This document shows, in pieces, positions 38,480-47,775 of a stretch of DNA of 64,000 bases; positions within the stretch are counted from its first letter, which is position 1; each line of letters begins with the position of its first letter. Location: the NCBI RefSeq assembly GCF_028621895.1, contig NZ_CP117520.1:1674001-1738000 (forward strand). Direction: 5' to 3'. The DNA is from Acinetobacter sp. GSS19. GTDB taxonomy: Bacteria > Pseudomonadota > Gammaproteobacteria > Pseudomonadales > Moraxellaceae. The notes beneath the pieces are model-generated. The model was not told where the DNA came from. It worked only from the letters and a program-made list of their open reading frames with translations, and did not search any database. A program made the translations under genes and the position numbers.

Positions 38480-39130
38480 TTATCGCAACGCTTTTTTACG
38501 GCCTTGTCCAATCAAAAAAACTTCTTTCGAACGTGCCCGTGATGCAGCCGGCTTTGCCGTCTTAATCACATCAAAAGTATCAACAACTTGCTTACGGAAC
38601 TCATCAAAACCCGTACCCTGGAAAACTTTCACTACAAATTGCCCATTTGGTCCAAGCACCTTTTGTGCAAAATCCAATGCCAACTCACAAAGGTAAATCT
38701 GGCGGGGCTGATCAACCGCTCTATTACCTGATGTATTGGGGGCCATATCAGAAATTACAACGTCTACCTGACGACCATTTAAAATATTTAACAATTTATC
38801 GAAAACTTCTTGTTCACGGAAATCACCCTGCAAGAAGGTGACATCAGGCAAGGCATCCATTGGTAAAATGTCTGATGCGATCACTAAGCCGTTGGCACCT
38901 ACTAGCTTTCCCGCAATTTGTGACCAACTGCCTGGTGCAGCACCCAAGTCGACCACCGTCATGCCCGGTTTGATCAGTTTGTATTTTTCTTGAATTTCAA
39001 GCAGCTTGTATGCTGCTCGTGCACGATAACCCTCTTTTTGTGCTTTTTTCACAAAAGGGTCATCTAGATGTTCTCTCATCCACGCACGACTACTTTTAGA
39101 CAACTTTTGGTTGGTAATGCGTGTAGCCAT
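38480..39130 (-). CDS. rlmE: 23S rRNA 2'-O-ribose U2552 methyltransferase RlmE (FtsJ)
   Basis: A 216-residue SAM-dependent methyltransferase acting on the A-loop of 23S rRNA in 50S subunits. The SAM motif [10 protein letters not shown] is near residue 60, with the catalytic K-D-K-E set distributed through [16 protein letters not shown] and V-V-K-V-F-Q-G-T. Length is normal. It is divergent from yhbY, the same divergent layout as in E. coli. A TACAAT -10-like element lies upstream on its strand near 39163. Confidence 0.97.
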   Translation of the reverse strand: MATRITNQKLSKSSRAWMREHLDDPFVKKAQKEGYRARAAYKLLEIQEKYKLIKPGMTVVDLGAAPGSWSQIAGKLVGANGLVIASDILPMDALPDVTFLQGDFREQEVFDKLLNILNGRQVDVVISDMAPNTSGNRAVDQPRQIYLCELALDFAQKVLGPNGQFVVKVFQGTGFDEFRKQVVDTFDVIKTAKPAASRARSKEVFLIGQGRKKALR

Positions 39131-39288
39131 AACTCTCTAAGTATTAAAATCTGCTGACTTTGCATTGTACGTGAAAATAGTACATCTTGCAGTAGGCATG
39201 AATAGCTAAATCAGGGTGAACCCCTAGGAATTTTCTACGATGTCCATCGATTATTTCTACAGTTTTTACAGCGTTTAAAATTCGCATT

Positions 39289-39297
39289 TGCTATACT
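39289..39297 (+). promoter_or_regulatory. Extended -10 promoter of yhbY
   Basis: TGCTATACT, an extended -10 hexamer, 23 bases before the yhbY start. No good -35 is seen, as is usual for extended -10 promoters. Confidence 0.45.
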
Positions 39298-39319
39298 AAG
39301 CCGTTTTTAAAATTAGGTT

Positions 39320-39649
39320 ATGGGTATGGCGGCTTTATCAATTCAAGAACGTAAGCGTTTACGTCAAATTGGACATGTATTAAACCCTGTGGTCATGATT
39401 GGCGGTCAAGGTCTTACGGATGGCGTGATCGAAGAAACCAACCGTGCATTAAATGATCACGAACTCATCAAAGTAAAGATCGCAGGTGAAGACCGCGAAG
39501 CACGTGCTGCAGTGATTGAAGCGATCCTTGAAGCAACCGGCGCTGAAGCCGTACAAAAGATTGGTAAAATTGTACTGCTTTACAAAAAGGCGCAAAAACA
39601 GAATCCACATTTATCCAATCTTGTCCGTCACGCGCACTTAGGGAATTAA
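39320..39649 (+). CDS. yhbY: CRM-domain ribosome assembly protein YhbY
   Basis: A 109-residue RNA-binding protein made of one CRM domain, associated with assembly of the 50S subunit. The conserved segments are L-N-P-V-V-M-I-G-G-Q-G-L-T, the helix A-L-N-D-H-E-L-I-K-V-K-I, and G-K-I-V-L-L-Y near the end. Of two ATG codons (39320, 39326) the second is better spaced from AGG. The next gene is 11 bases away and probably cotranscribed. Confidence 0.93.
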   Translation: MGMAALSIQERKRLRQIGHVLNPVVMIGGQGLTDGVIEETNRALNDHELIKVKIAGEDREARAAVIEAILEATGAEAVQKIGKIVLLYKKAQKQNPHLSNLVRHAHLGN

Positions 39650-39660
39650 TTCCACATCAT

Positions 39661-40197
39661 ATGGCCAGTTACGAACTCAGTGCTTTTGATCGGATTCCGT
39701 CGATTTCTTTGGTCGGTGCGATTGAACAGCAAGCACCTTACTGTTTGAATGTCGGTTTCTGGTTACGTGACCCGAATCAGCTGGTTCAGTGGCCGAACTT
39801 GCTTGCCTCCAATCCTCGCCAGGATTTCTTATGGGAAGACACCTGCTTTGAAGTGTTCGTTGGCGTGAAAGACGAAGATTTTTATCGTGAAATCAATCTT
39901 TCCCCTTCGCAATCCTGGCAAGCTTATCAATTCGAGGAATACCGCTATCCTGAAGACATGCCGCCGCGTCCAGCATTTGATATTGAGCTTAATCAATTAA
40001 AACGCACGCATTATGGTTTAAATGTCAGCCTGGATCTGACCGAATTTATGCTACAGCATAAATTAAAGTGGCAAGATCTATACTTGGGTTTATCGGCTGT
40101 ACTCAACACCACTGAAGGCCTGCATTATTTTGCGATGCAACATAGCAGTCCACAGGCGGATTTTCACAACAAGCGGGATTGGCTACACCAGTTTTAA
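39661..40197 (+). CDS. DOMON-like (family 9 carbohydrate-binding-like) domain protein
   Basis: A 178-residue protein with a beta-sandwich pattern resembling the DOMON-like/CBM9-like group: W-L-R-D-P-N, L-W-E-D-T-C-F-E-V-F-V-G, Y-R-E-I-N-L-S-P-S, and a late W-x-D-L-Y-L-G-L-S-A-V-L. No signal peptide, so it is likely cytoplasmic, in contrast to most DOMON proteins. It follows yhbY by 11 bases and may be translated with it. Ligand and role unknown. Confidence 0.78.
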   Translation: MASYELSAFDRIPSISLVGAIEQQAPYCLNVGFWLRDPNQLVQWPNLLASNPRQDFLWEDTCFEVFVGVKDEDFYREINLSPSQSWQAYQFEEYRYPEDMPPRPAFDIELNQLKRTHYGLNVSLDLTEFMLQHKLKWQDLYLGLSAVLNTTEGLHYFAMQHSSPQADFHNKRDWLHQF

Positions 40198-40211
40198 ATT
40201 GTGAATGACAT

Positions 40212-40245
40212 AAAAAAAGTGAGGCCCTTGACCTCACTTTTTTTT
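40212..40245. terminator. Bidirectional terminator between DOMON-like and coiled-coil genes
   Basis: GTGAGG and CCTCAC around CCCTTGA, with A7 before and T8 after. It serves the convergent genes. Confidence 0.9.
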
Positions 40246-40247
40246 AA

Positions 40248-40712
40248 TCACTCTTTTTCAGCTTTTTTCACTTTACTCAGTACTTCCATCGTATGGTCTT
40301 TTGAGCGTTTTAAAGAAGCTGTCAAATTTTCTTTGTGCTTGCTAGAAATCTGTGAAACATCTTCTTTAATTTCTTTACCCAACTGGCTTAACTCATCCAC
40401 AATCAGGCTGAACTCTTTTTTAAGCAATTCTTTTAACTCGCCCAAATCCTGTGGGGAAAGTGACAACTGCCCTTTTAAAGCATCAATGCGTTGCAAAAGA
40501 TCATTCTTGAACTGGCCAATTTGCTCCTGAACGGAGGAATTAATTTCACGCACCTCTTCAGCAATCTTTTCTTTACCATCCGCGACCGTTTCTTCAAGCT
40601 GCTGTTTGGCATGCTGTGCTGTCTGACCAAGTTTCTCAGTCTGCTCCACAACTGCTTCTTTTAAACTTGTGCTTTTATCAGCCTTGTTCTGTTCATTTTC
40701 TTGTAACGTCAT
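40248..40712 (-). CDS. Coiled-coil (apolipoprotein-like) protein
   Basis: A 154-residue, highly charged, cysteine-free protein with continuous heptad patterning from about residue 15 to 145 (repeating E-K-L/K-Q-L/E-I steps), resembling YtxH- or apolipoprotein-like helical proteins. No signal peptide or membrane segment. Such proteins act in stress tolerance or as structural rods, but nothing specific can be assigned. It lies between the yhbY cluster and the carA leader, reading leftward. Confidence 0.7.
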   Translation of the reverse strand: MTLQENEQNKADKSTSLKEAVVEQTEKLGQTAQHAKQQLEETVADGKEKIAEEVREINSSVQEQIGQFKNDLLQRIDALKGQLSLSPQDLGELKELLKKEFSLIVDELSQLGKEIKEDVSQISSKHKENLTASLKRSKDHTMEVLSKVKKAEKE

Positions 40713-40883
40713 TGGATCTTCCTCTTATTGTAGGTGATGTGCTGATCATAAAGACTGATCTTAGCGCCTTTCTCGAAAGTTGTCAGACAATACGAATCTG
40801 CTTACATTTTATTGTTCTCTCTAAAAAACAGAAAAGCGGGGAAATTGCAAGATGATTATCTGGCTTATTCGCTATAAATAGCA

Positions 40884-40912
40884 TGGACTTTTTAGGCTGA
40901 CATGCGTACAAT
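40884..40912 (+). promoter_or_regulatory. Putative sigma-70 promoter of carAB
   Basis: TGGACT (40884-40889), 17-base spacer, TACAAT (40907-40912). Expected transcription start near 40919, giving a leader of about 107 bases before carA. Confidence 0.55.
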
Positions 40913-40927
40913 ACGCTGTTAGGTTAC

Positions 40928-40999
40928 AAGCGAGCAGACCAGGAAGGAGGGCGTGTTTTTTAAGACAGCCACCCTTTTTTTATGTCTACTCGCTTTTTT
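40928..40999 (+). terminator. Nested terminator-like hairpins in the carA leader
   Basis: Outer arms AAGCGAGCAGAC (40928-40939) and GTCTACTCGCTT (40984-40995) pair with one mismatch and end in a T-run. Inside them a second hairpin pairs AGGG (40948-40951) plus flanking bases with CCCT (40972-40975) and ends in T7. Both resemble intrinsic terminators and lie between promoter and carA. Confidence 0.6.
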
Positions 41000-41029
41000 A
41001 CAGCTAAAAATTCAGGAGCTTTGGTTTGA
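40982..41029 (+). CDS. Possible 15-residue leader peptide of carA
   Basis: ATG at 40982 opens a frame encoding [15 protein letters not shown] and stopping with TGA at 41027-41029, which overlaps the TTG start of carA (41026-41028) as TTGA. No good ribosome site precedes this ATG at normal spacing; an AGGAAGGAGG lies about 30 bases upstream, next to a hairpin. Existence is inferred only from position and overlap. Confidence 0.3.
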   Translation: MSTRFFTAKNSGALV

Positions 41030-42165
41030 GCATCCCCGCCATTTTAGCCCTCGCAGATGGAACGATCTTTAAAGGTACGTCTATCGGCGCAACGGGTTGT
41101 ACGACTGGTGAAGTCGTTTTTAATACTGCCATGACTGGCTACCAAGAAATCTTGACTGATCCAAGTTATGCACAACAACTTGTGACTCTAACCTATCCTC
41201 ATATCGGTAACACCGGTTGCAATGCTGAAGACGTAGAGTCTGGACGTATTCATAAAGTATGGGCCAACGGCTTGATTATCCGTGACCTTCCTTTATTACA
41301 TAGCAACTTCCGTGCAGAACAATCTTTGGGCGAATACCTGCAACAGCACAATGTTGTGGCGATTGCAGACATCGATACGCGTAAATTGACACGTATCTTG
41401 CGTGCCAAAGGTGCCCAAAATGGTTGCATCCTTGCGGGTGAAAACATTACAGAAGAAGAAGCTTTAGCAAAAGCTCGTAGTTTTGGTGGCCTGAATGGGC
41501 TCGACCTAGCAAAAGTTTGCTGTGACCCTGAAGGTTTTGAATGGACTGAAGGTTCTTGGCAGCTAGGCAAAGGCTTCACTCAACCTGAATTAAAATTCCA
41601 TGTTGTTGCATACGATTACGGTGTCAAAACCAACATCTTACGTATGCTTGCGGATCGCGGTTGCAAACTGACCGTTGTTCCGGCAGAAACTCCTGCAGAC
41701 AAAGTCCTCGCAATGAACCCAGATGGCGTGTTCTTGTCAAATGGCCCTGGCGATCCAGCGGCTTGTGACTATGCAATTGAAGCTGTAAAAACCATCGTTG
41801 AAACAACTCAAATTCCAGTGTTTGGGATCTGCTTAGGTCACCAAATTCTTGCACTCGCGTCTGGCGCAAAAACAGTGAAAATGCCACATGGTCACCATGG
41901 TGCCAACCATCCGGTGCAAAACATGCAAGATGGTACTGTGATGATTACTTCACAAAACCACGGTTTCGCTGTTGATTTTGACTCGCTTCCGACCAACTTG
42001 AAAGCGACCCACAAATCATTATTCGACGGTACGCTGCAAGGTATGCATCGCACTGACAAACCTGCATTCAGCTTCCAGGGTCACCCTGAAGCATCACCAG
42101 GTCCACATGATTGTGCTCCATTGTTCGATCACTTTATCGAACTGATTGAAGCCGCTAAACAGTAA
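41026..42165 (+). CDS. carA: Carbamoyl-phosphate synthase small (glutaminase) subunit
   Basis: A 379-residue subunit that releases ammonia from glutamine for carbamoyl phosphate synthesis, feeding arginine and pyrimidine pathways. It starts at a TTG (41026) with AGGAG at ideal spacing; the encoded [12 protein letters not shown] matches homologues. The class I amidotransferase domain has the nucleophile in F-G-I-C-L-G-H-Q and the H/E pair near [11 protein letters not shown]. It is behind an unusual structured leader and followed 14 bases later by carB. Confidence 0.98.
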   Translation: MSIPAILALADGTIFKGTSIGATGCTTGEVVFNTAMTGYQEILTDPSYAQQLVTLTYPHIGNTGCNAEDVESGRIHKVWANGLIIRDLPLLHSNFRAEQSLGEYLQQHNVVAIADIDTRKLTRILRAKGAQNGCILAGENITEEEALAKARSFGGLNGLDLAKVCCDPEGFEWTEGSWQLGKGFTQPELKFHVVAYDYGVKTNILRMLADRGCKLTVVPAETPADKVLAMNPDGVFLSNGPGDPAACDYAIEAVKTIVETTQIPVFGICLGHQILALASGAKTVKMPHGHHGANHPVQNMQDGTVMITSQNHGFAVDFDSLPTNLKATHKSLFDGTLQGMHRTDKPAFSFQGHPEASPGPHDCAPLFDHFIELIEAAKQ

Positions 42166-42179
42166 TTAAGGAGCAAATA

Positions 42180-45100
42180 ATGCCTAAACGTACGGATATT
42201 AAAAGCATCTTAATTATTGGTGCTGGTCCAATTGTGATTGGTCAGGCCTGTGAGTTTGACTACTCGGGTGCTCAAGCCTGTAAAGCTCTTCGTGAAGAAG
42301 GCTACCGTGTTATTTTGGTGAACTCTAACCCAGCGACCATTATGACCGACCCTGCAATGGCGGATGCAACGTATATCGAACCGATTACTTGGCAGACTGT
42401 TGCAGCGATCATTGAAAAAGAGCGTCCAGATGCAGTTCTGCCAACCATGGGTGGCCAAACAGCATTGAACTGTGCACTTGCACTGGATGCCAACGGTATT
42501 TTAGAAAAATACAATGTTGAATTGATTGGCGCGACCAAAGAAGCCATCGAAAAAGCCGAAGACCGTAAACTCTTCGACCAAGCGATGCGTAAAATTGGTC
42601 TGGAATGTCCAAAAGCGGCGATTGCTGAATCTATGGAAGAAGCGCTTGAGATTCAAGCACGTTTTGGTTTCCCGGTCATTATCCGTCCATCGTTCACTAT
42701 GGGTGGTTCAGGTGGCGGTATCGCCTACAACCGTGAAGAATTCATGGAAATCTGTGAACGCGGTTTCGACCTTTCACCAACCAAACAATTATTGATTGAT
42801 GAATCATTGATCGGTTGGAAAGAGTACGAAATGGAAGTTGTTCGTGACAAAAACGACAACTGTATCATTGTCTGCTCGATCGAAAACTTCGACCCAATGG
42901 GCGTACACACCGGTGACTCGATTACAGTTGCCCCTGCACAAACATTGACCGATAAAGAATACCAATTGATGCGTAATGCATCTTTAGCGGTTCTTCGTGA
43001 AATCGGTGTTGAAACAGGCGGTTCAAACGTTCAGTTCGGTATCAACCCGAAAGATGGTCGTATGGTGATCATCGAGATGAACCCACGTGTATCTCGTTCA
43101 TCTGCGCTTGCATCTAAAGCAACCGGTTTCCCGATTGCAAAAATCGCGGCGAAACTGGCAGTTGGTTACACCCTTGATGAGTTGAAGAATGACATCACCG
43201 GCGGTACCACCCCTGCATCATTTGAACCTGCAATCGACTATGTTGTGACCAAGGTTCCACGTTTCAACTTCGAAAAATTCCCGCAAGCGGACGCAACATT
43301 AACCACTCAGATGAAATCTGTGGGTGAAGTGATGGCGATTGGCCGTAATTTCCAGGAATCTGTGAACAAAGCACTTCGCGGTCTGGAAGTTGGTGCAACT
43401 GGTTTTGATGAAAAAATCGAAGTGGGTACTGAAGGTGCGCGCGAGAAGATTCTTCAAGAACTTAAAGTGCCAGGCCCTGAGCGTATCTGGTATGTGGCTG
43501 ATGCGTTCCGTCACGGCTTTAGCTTAGATGAAGTTTTTGAAGCAACCAAAATTGACCGTTGGTTCCTAATCCAAATCGAAGACATCATCAAAACTGAAAA
43601 TGAAATCAAAACCTTAGGTTTTGGTGATTTGAATACCGATAACATCCGTTCGTTCAAACGCAAAGGTTTATCTGACCTTCGCATCGCGAACCTGATGGGC
43701 ATTTCACAAAAACAATTCCGTAAGCATCGTTGGAACTTGGGTGTAACCCCAGTTTACAAACGTGTAGATACCTGTGCGGCAGAGTTCGAATCTGATACCG
43801 CCTACATGTACTCTACTTACGATGAAGAGTGTGAATCTAACCCTTCTGATAAAGAAAAGATCATGGTGATCGGCGGTGGTCCTAACCGTATTGGTCAAGG
43901 GATCGAATTCGATTACTGCTGTGTACACGCTGCCCTTGCGATGCGTGAAGACGGTTATGAAACCATCATGGTGAACTGTAACCCTGAAACCGTTTCGACC
44001 GACTATGACACTTCAGATCGTTTGTACTTCGAACCGATTACCCTTGAAGACGTGTTAGAAATCGTACGTACTGAAAAGCCAAAAGGCATTATCGTGCAGT
44101 ACGGTGGTCAAACGCCGCTGAAATTGGCTCGTGCTTTAGAAGAAGCAGGTGCACCAATCATTGGTACATCACCTGATGCGATTGACCGTGCAGAAGACCG
44201 TGAACGTTTCCAACAAATGATTCAACGTCTGCAACTTCGTCAACCAAACAACAGCATTGTCAAATCTGCTGAAGAAGGTCTGGCTGAAGCATCTAAAGTA
44301 GGCTATCCACTGGTGGTACGTCCATCATATGTATTGGGTGGTCGTGCGATGGAAATCGTCTACAACGACGAAGAACTGAAACGCTACTTACGTGATGCGG
44401 TTCAAGCCTCTAACGAAGCGCCTGTTCTTCTAGATCACTTCTTGGATGATGCCATCGAAGTTGACGTAGACTGTGTATCGGACGGTAAAGACGTGGTGAT
44501 CGGCGGGATCATGCAGCATATTGAACAAGCCGGTATTCACTCAGGTGACTCTGCATGTTCGATTCCTCCGTACTCACTGTCTGAAGACGTTCAAAACGAA
44601 ATGCGTCGTCAAACAGTTGCGATGGCCAAAGAACTTGGCGTTGTCGGCTTGATGAACGTTCAGTTTGCCGTGAAAGGTGAAGACGTTTACATCTTGGAAG
44701 TGAACCCACGTGCATCTCGTACGGTTCCATTCGTTTCTAAGTGTATCGGTGAATCTTTAGCAAAAGTGGCGGCGCGTTGTATGGCGGGTCAATCTCTTGA
44801 GTCACAAGGCTTTACCAAAGAGATTATCCCGGCTCACTTCTCTGTAAAAGAAGCAGTGTTCCCATTCAACAAATTCCCTGGTGTTGACCCAATCCTTGGC
44901 CCTGAGATGAAATCGACAGGTGAAGTGATGGGTGTAGGTAAAACATTTGGTGAAGCATTCTACAAAGCTGTCCTTGGCTCAAATGAACGCTTACCTGGTT
45001 TGCCAACTGAAGGTGAAGTGAAGCATGCGTTTATCTCTGTACGTGATTCTGATAAACCACGTGCAGTTGGCATTGCGAAACAACTGGTCGACTTTGGCTT

Positions 45101-45413
45101 TAAAGTCATCGCCACTGGCGGTACGTATGACGTAATCAAAGCGGCCGGTATTGAATGTGAACGTGTGAATAAAGTCACTGAAGGCCGTCCGAATATTGTG
45201 GACCGCTTGAAAAATGGCGAGATTCACCTCATCATCAATACCACTGAAGGCAAAAAAGCGCAGCAGGATTCATTCTCAATCCGTCGTTCTGCACTACAAG
45301 GTAAGGTGTACCACACCACGACCCTGAACGGTGCCGATGCTGTATGCCAAGCTTTGGCGATTAAATTGCCAATGGATGTTTACCGCTTGCAAGATTTACA
45401 AACTGTAGGTTAA
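42180..45413 (+). CDS. carB: Carbamoyl-phosphate synthase large subunit
   Basis: A 1077-residue subunit with two homologous ATP-grasp halves (about 1-400 and 550-935), a linking oligomerisation domain and a C-terminal MGS-like allosteric domain (from about 940; F-K-V-I-A-T-G-G-T). Each half shows the N-M-N-P-R/ V-N-P-R-x-S-R motif and the I-G-x-[17 protein letters not shown] start. It uses ammonia from CarA, bicarbonate and two ATP. Full length and in frame. greA follows 90 bases later across a terminator. Confidence 0.98.
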   Translation: MPKRTDIKSILIIGAGPIVIGQACEFDYSGAQACKALREEGYRVILVNSNPATIMTDPAMADATYIEPITWQTVAAIIEKERPDAVLPTMGGQTALNCALALDANGILEKYNVELIGATKEAIEKAEDRKLFDQAMRKIGLECPKAAIAESMEEALEIQARFGFPVIIRPSFTMGGSGGGIAYNREEFMEICERGFDLSPTKQLLIDESLIGWKEYEMEVVRDKNDNCIIVCSIENFDPMGVHTGDSITVAPAQTLTDKEYQLMRNASLAVLREIGVETGGSNVQFGINPKDGRMVIIEMNPRVSRSSALASKATGFPIAKIAAKLAVGYTLDELKNDITGGTTPASFEPAIDYVVTKVPRFNFEKFPQADATLTTQMKSVGEVMAIGRNFQESVNKALRGLEVGATGFDEKIEVGTEGAREKILQELKVPGPERIWYVADAFRHGFSLDEVFEATKIDRWFLIQIEDIIKTENEIKTLGFGDLNTDNIRSFKRKGLSDLRIANLMGISQKQFRKHRWNLGVTPVYKRVDTCAAEFESDTAYMYSTYDEECESNPSDKEKIMVIGGGPNRIGQGIEFDYCCVHAALAMREDGYETIMVNCNPETVSTDYDTSDRLYFEPITLEDVLEIVRTEKPKGIIVQYGGQTPLKLARALEEAGAPIIGTSPDAIDRAEDRERFQQMIQRLQLRQPNNSIVKSAEEGLAEASKVGYPLVVRPSYVLGGRAMEIVYNDEELKRYLRDAVQASNEAPVLLDHFLDDAIEVDVDCVSDGKDVVIGGIMQHIEQAGIHSGDSACSIPPYSLSEDVQNEMRRQTVAMAKELGVVGLMNVQFAVKGEDVYILEVNPRASRTVPFVSKCIGESLAKVAARCMAGQSLESQGFTKEIIPAHFSVKEAVFPFNKFPGVDPILGPEMKSTGEVMGVGKTFGEAFYKAVLGSNERLPGLPTEGEVKHAFISVRDSDKPRAVGIAKQLVDFGFKVIATGGTYDVIKAAGIECERVNKVTEGRPNIVDRLKNGEIHLIINTTEGKKAQQDSFSIRRSALQGKVYHTTTLNGADAVCQALAIKLPMDVYRLQDLQTVG

Positions 45414-45420
45414 TCCATTA

Positions 45421-45459
45421 CCGATAAGTCCCGTCACCTTATCGGTGGCGGGATTTTTT
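45421..45459 (+). terminator. carB terminator with competing alternative hairpin before greA
   Basis: Terminator arms TCCCGTCACC (45429-45438) and GGTGGCGGGA (45444-45453), one G-T pair, TTATC loop, then T6. A competing hairpin CCGATAAG (45421-45428) with CTTATCGG (45438-45445) shares bases with both arms, so the two cannot coexist. Confidence 0.8.
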
Positions 45460-45503
45460 CATTTTTTTAGACTGTATTTTCCCAACCATTTCGAGGGACC
45501 AAA

Positions 45504-45980
45504 ATGCAACGTTATCCAATGACTCCCGAAGGCAAAGAAGCCCTAGAGAAAGAATTACATCAGCTAAAAACAGTTGAGCGTCCACGTATTACCCAGGCGA
45601 TTGCTGAGGCACGTGAACACGGCGACCTGAAAGAAAATGCGGAATACCATGCCGCACGTGAACAGCAAGGTTTCTGTGAAGGTCGTATCCAGGACATCGA
45701 GGGCAAATTAGGTGCTGCTCAAGTGATTGATGTACAGGATCTCGAACAGAATGGTCGTGTGGTGTTTGGGGTGACTGTGACCATTGAGAATCTCGACACT
45801 GAAGAACAGAAAACCTACAAGATTGTAGGGGATGACGAAGCCGATTTCAAAATCAATAAAATTTCAGTGAACTCGCCAATCGCGCGTGGCCTTTTAGGTA
45901 AAAATGAAGGTGACGAAGCCAAAATCGTAACACCACAAGGCGAAGTCGAATACGAAATTGTCAAAGTTGAATATCTTTAA
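45504..45980 (+). CDS. greA: Transcription elongation factor GreA
   Basis: A 158-residue transcript-cleavage factor that rescues backtracked RNA polymerase. The N-terminal coiled coil has the tip acidic residues in [12 protein letters not shown] and the C-terminal domain has [14 protein letters not shown]. The A-R-E-H-G-D-L-K motif identifies GreA rather than GreB. It follows carB, as in Pseudomonas, but with a terminator-like structure in between. A T-rich terminator follows. Confidence 0.97.
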   Translation: MQRYPMTPEGKEALEKELHQLKTVERPRITQAIAEAREHGDLKENAEYHAAREQQGFCEGRIQDIEGKLGAAQVIDVQDLEQNGRVVFGVTVTIENLDTEEQKTYKIVGDDEADFKINKISVNSPIARGLLGKNEGDEAKIVTPQGEVEYEIVKVEYL

Positions 45981-46004
45981 TTTTTAGAGATTATTCACTT
46001 TAAG

Positions 46005-46027
46005 CCCCTCGATTGAGGGGTTTTTGT
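46005..46027 (+). terminator. Intrinsic terminator of greA
   Basis: CCCCTC and GAGGGG around GATT, then TTTTT. Positioned 25 bases after the stop. Confidence 0.92.
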
Positions 46028-46082
46028 TTTTCATACATTGTTTGCTTATAATTCAATCAAACAAAAATAATGAAATAGAAAA

Positions 46083-46295
46083 ATGGATGAGCGCTTAATA
46101 CAAACTTTTTATTATGCAATTGGTGGAGTTTTCTTAGGCATCATGATCGCTATTGCATGGTCTTTTCATATTGATACGCATACCAGTTCAGTGCAGATTA
46201 TCTTGATTACTGCATGTGTTTCAGCACTTTGCGGTTTTCTATTTCCAAACCTTGTACCACATTGGTTTAAGATACTTTGGAATTTTTTTAGTTAA
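46083..46295 (+). CDS. Small membrane protein of unknown function
   Basis: A 70-residue protein with two predicted membrane helices (about 10-28 and 38-58) joined by a short polar turn H-I-D-T-H-T-S-S, and a C-terminal W-F-K-I-L-W-N-F-F. No family recognised. The ATG follows an AAAAATG context without a strong ribosome site, but the intact frame and hydrophobic pattern favour a real gene. Alone between greA and the acetyltransferase. Confidence 0.6.
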   Translation: MDERLIQTFYYAIGGVFLGIMIAIAWSFHIDTHTSSVQIILITACVSALCGFLFPNLVPHWFKILWNFFS

Positions 46296-46457
46296 ATCGA
46301 ATCCAGCTTTAATTCATCATTAGATTTTTATATCAGCCTTCCCTTTTGAAGTAGCAATTCCTAAAACAAAGCCCTTTTCCTAGATCTCCCCCATGCTGCA
46401 TAAAGAGGAGCTTAATTACGCTATAATTTCCCCAACCCTCCAACACTGTATTTTCCC

Positions 46458-47090
46458 ATGGATCCACTGATCAACTCCCCGGTCAAACATTGGTGTGAAT
46501 TCGAATTTATTGCCAAAACCGTCAAAAATCCAAATATTCACATCAAAGGAAATTACAGCTATTACAGTGCTTACTGGGATCAGGGCTTTGAACGCTGCGT
46601 GGTGCGTTATCTGCATGAAAAGCCATCGACGATCAAAAAACCTGTGGATCAACTGCATATCGGCAATTTTGTCAGTTTTGGGACAGAATGCATCATTATG
46701 ATGGGCGGCAACCAGTTACACCGGCATGACTGGATTTCCAGCTATCCATTTAATACCAAGAGTTTTGTCGCAGCGGGTGACACTATTATTGCAGATGGCG
46801 CATGGATCGGCAGCCGAGCCATGATCATGCCGGGCGTACAATTGGGTGAAGGCTGTGTCGTGGCAGCAGGTAGTGTGGTCACCAAAGATGTACCACCTTA
46901 TGCCATTGTGGCAGGTAGCCCTGCACAAATCGTGAAATATCGTTTTAATCAGACAGCTATCGAAAAGTTGCTGGCTCTAAAACTCTACACGCTGGATGAA
47001 CAGCAAATGCTCGCCATGCGTGAACAATTACAGTCTGATGATATAGATGGGCTGATCGAGTATGTAAACACACTTCGTCAGCAACATTGA
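46458..47090 (+). CDS. CatB/Vat-type hexapeptide O-acetyltransferase
   Basis: A 210-residue left-handed beta-helix acetyltransferase of the xenobiotic (Xat) group. The N-terminal N-Y-S-Y-Y-S-A-Y, central S-F-G-T-E-C-I-I-M-M-G-G-N and catalytic histidine in H-R-H-D-W-I-S-S-Y-P-F, then G-A-W-I-G-S-R-A-M-I-M-P-G-V hexapeptides and Y-A-I-V-A-G-S-P-A are diagnostic. Relatives acetylate chloramphenicol or streptogramins, but many chromosomal members act on unknown hydroxyls. Resistance should not be assumed. Confidence 0.87.
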   Translation: MDPLINSPVKHWCEFEFIAKTVKNPNIHIKGNYSYYSAYWDQGFERCVVRYLHEKPSTIKKPVDQLHIGNFVSFGTECIIMMGGNQLHRHDWISSYPFNTKSFVAAGDTIIADGAWIGSRAMIMPGVQLGEGCVVAAGSVVTKDVPPYAIVAGSPAQIVKYRFNQTAIEKLLALKLYTLDEQQMLAMREQLQSDDIDGLIEYVNTLRQQH

Positions 47091-47267
47091 GTTTAAAATC
47101 TGGTGGCCCAATTTTACATGCCTATCCATCGAAAATTGTCAGACTAAATAAAGTGCTACAACTTTTGCCCAATCGCTTGTAATTTAGGTTCCGTCGCGAT
47201 GCCTTTCTCGCTAAACTCAAACCATCAGCTTGATTTTTCAATAGCATTACAATAAGGAAAAATGGAT

Positions 47268-47705
47268 ATGGCCTATCAACATATTTTAGTCCCAATTGAT
47301 GGTTCCGAAACTTCATTCCTCGCGGTACAACAAGCCGCAGAATTCGCCAAAGCGTTTGGCAGCAAAGTCACCGTAGTCGAAGTACTGCTGCTTGATCCAT
47401 ATATTGCAGATGAATATATCCGTACCGGCAAAAGTAATTCACTGATTGAGCGTGCACGCGAGTATTTGGTGAAAAATCTACAACAAGCCAAAGCCAAATT
47501 TGCAGAAGCAGGGCTAGACGTAGAAACAAAACTATTAGAAGGCGAATCTGTAAAAGATCAGATTGTACAAGGCGCACAAGATTTACAGGCCAATCTGATC
47601 GTCATCGGTTCACATGGTCGCAGTGGCTTAAAGAAATTTATCCTGGGCAGTGTGGCACAAGGGGTTCTGAATGAAACCTCATTACCCGTTCTAGTCGTTC
47701 GTTAA
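47268..47705 (+). CDS. Universal stress protein (UspA family)
   Basis: A 145-residue single-domain Usp. The start at 47268 begins M-A-Y-Q-H-I-L-V-P-I-D-G-S, and is better spaced from AAGGA than an ATG at 47262. The ATP-binding motif G-S-H-G-R-S-G-L-K-K-F-I-L-G-S-V-A appears near the end, indicating the nucleotide-binding subgroup. It helps survive stress in related species. Convergent with the antiporter gene. Confidence 0.94.
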   Translation: MAYQHILVPIDGSETSFLAVQQAAEFAKAFGSKVTVVEVLLLDPYIADEYIRTGKSNSLIERAREYLVKNLQQAKAKFAEAGLDVETKLLEGESVKDQIVQGAQDLQANLIVIGSHGRSGLKKFILGSVAQGVLNETSLPVLVVR

Positions 47706-47711
47706 ATGATG

Positions 47712-47741
47712 CTGCAGGGTGGAAGAAATTCAGCCCTGCAG
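47712..47741. terminator. Inverted repeat between usp and antiporter genes
   Basis: Arms CTGCAGGG and CCCTGCAG separated by 14 bases, between convergent genes. There is no T-run, so terminator function is tentative. Confidence 0.4.
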
Positions 47742-47775
47742 TTCCTTCAATACCGTAAACCTTTCTTTTAAGCCA

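Noticed and set aside
46458..47090. Calling the CatB-like gene a chloramphenicol resistance gene
   Set aside because: Hexapeptide acetyltransferases of this group act on many substrates; sequence alone does not show resistance.
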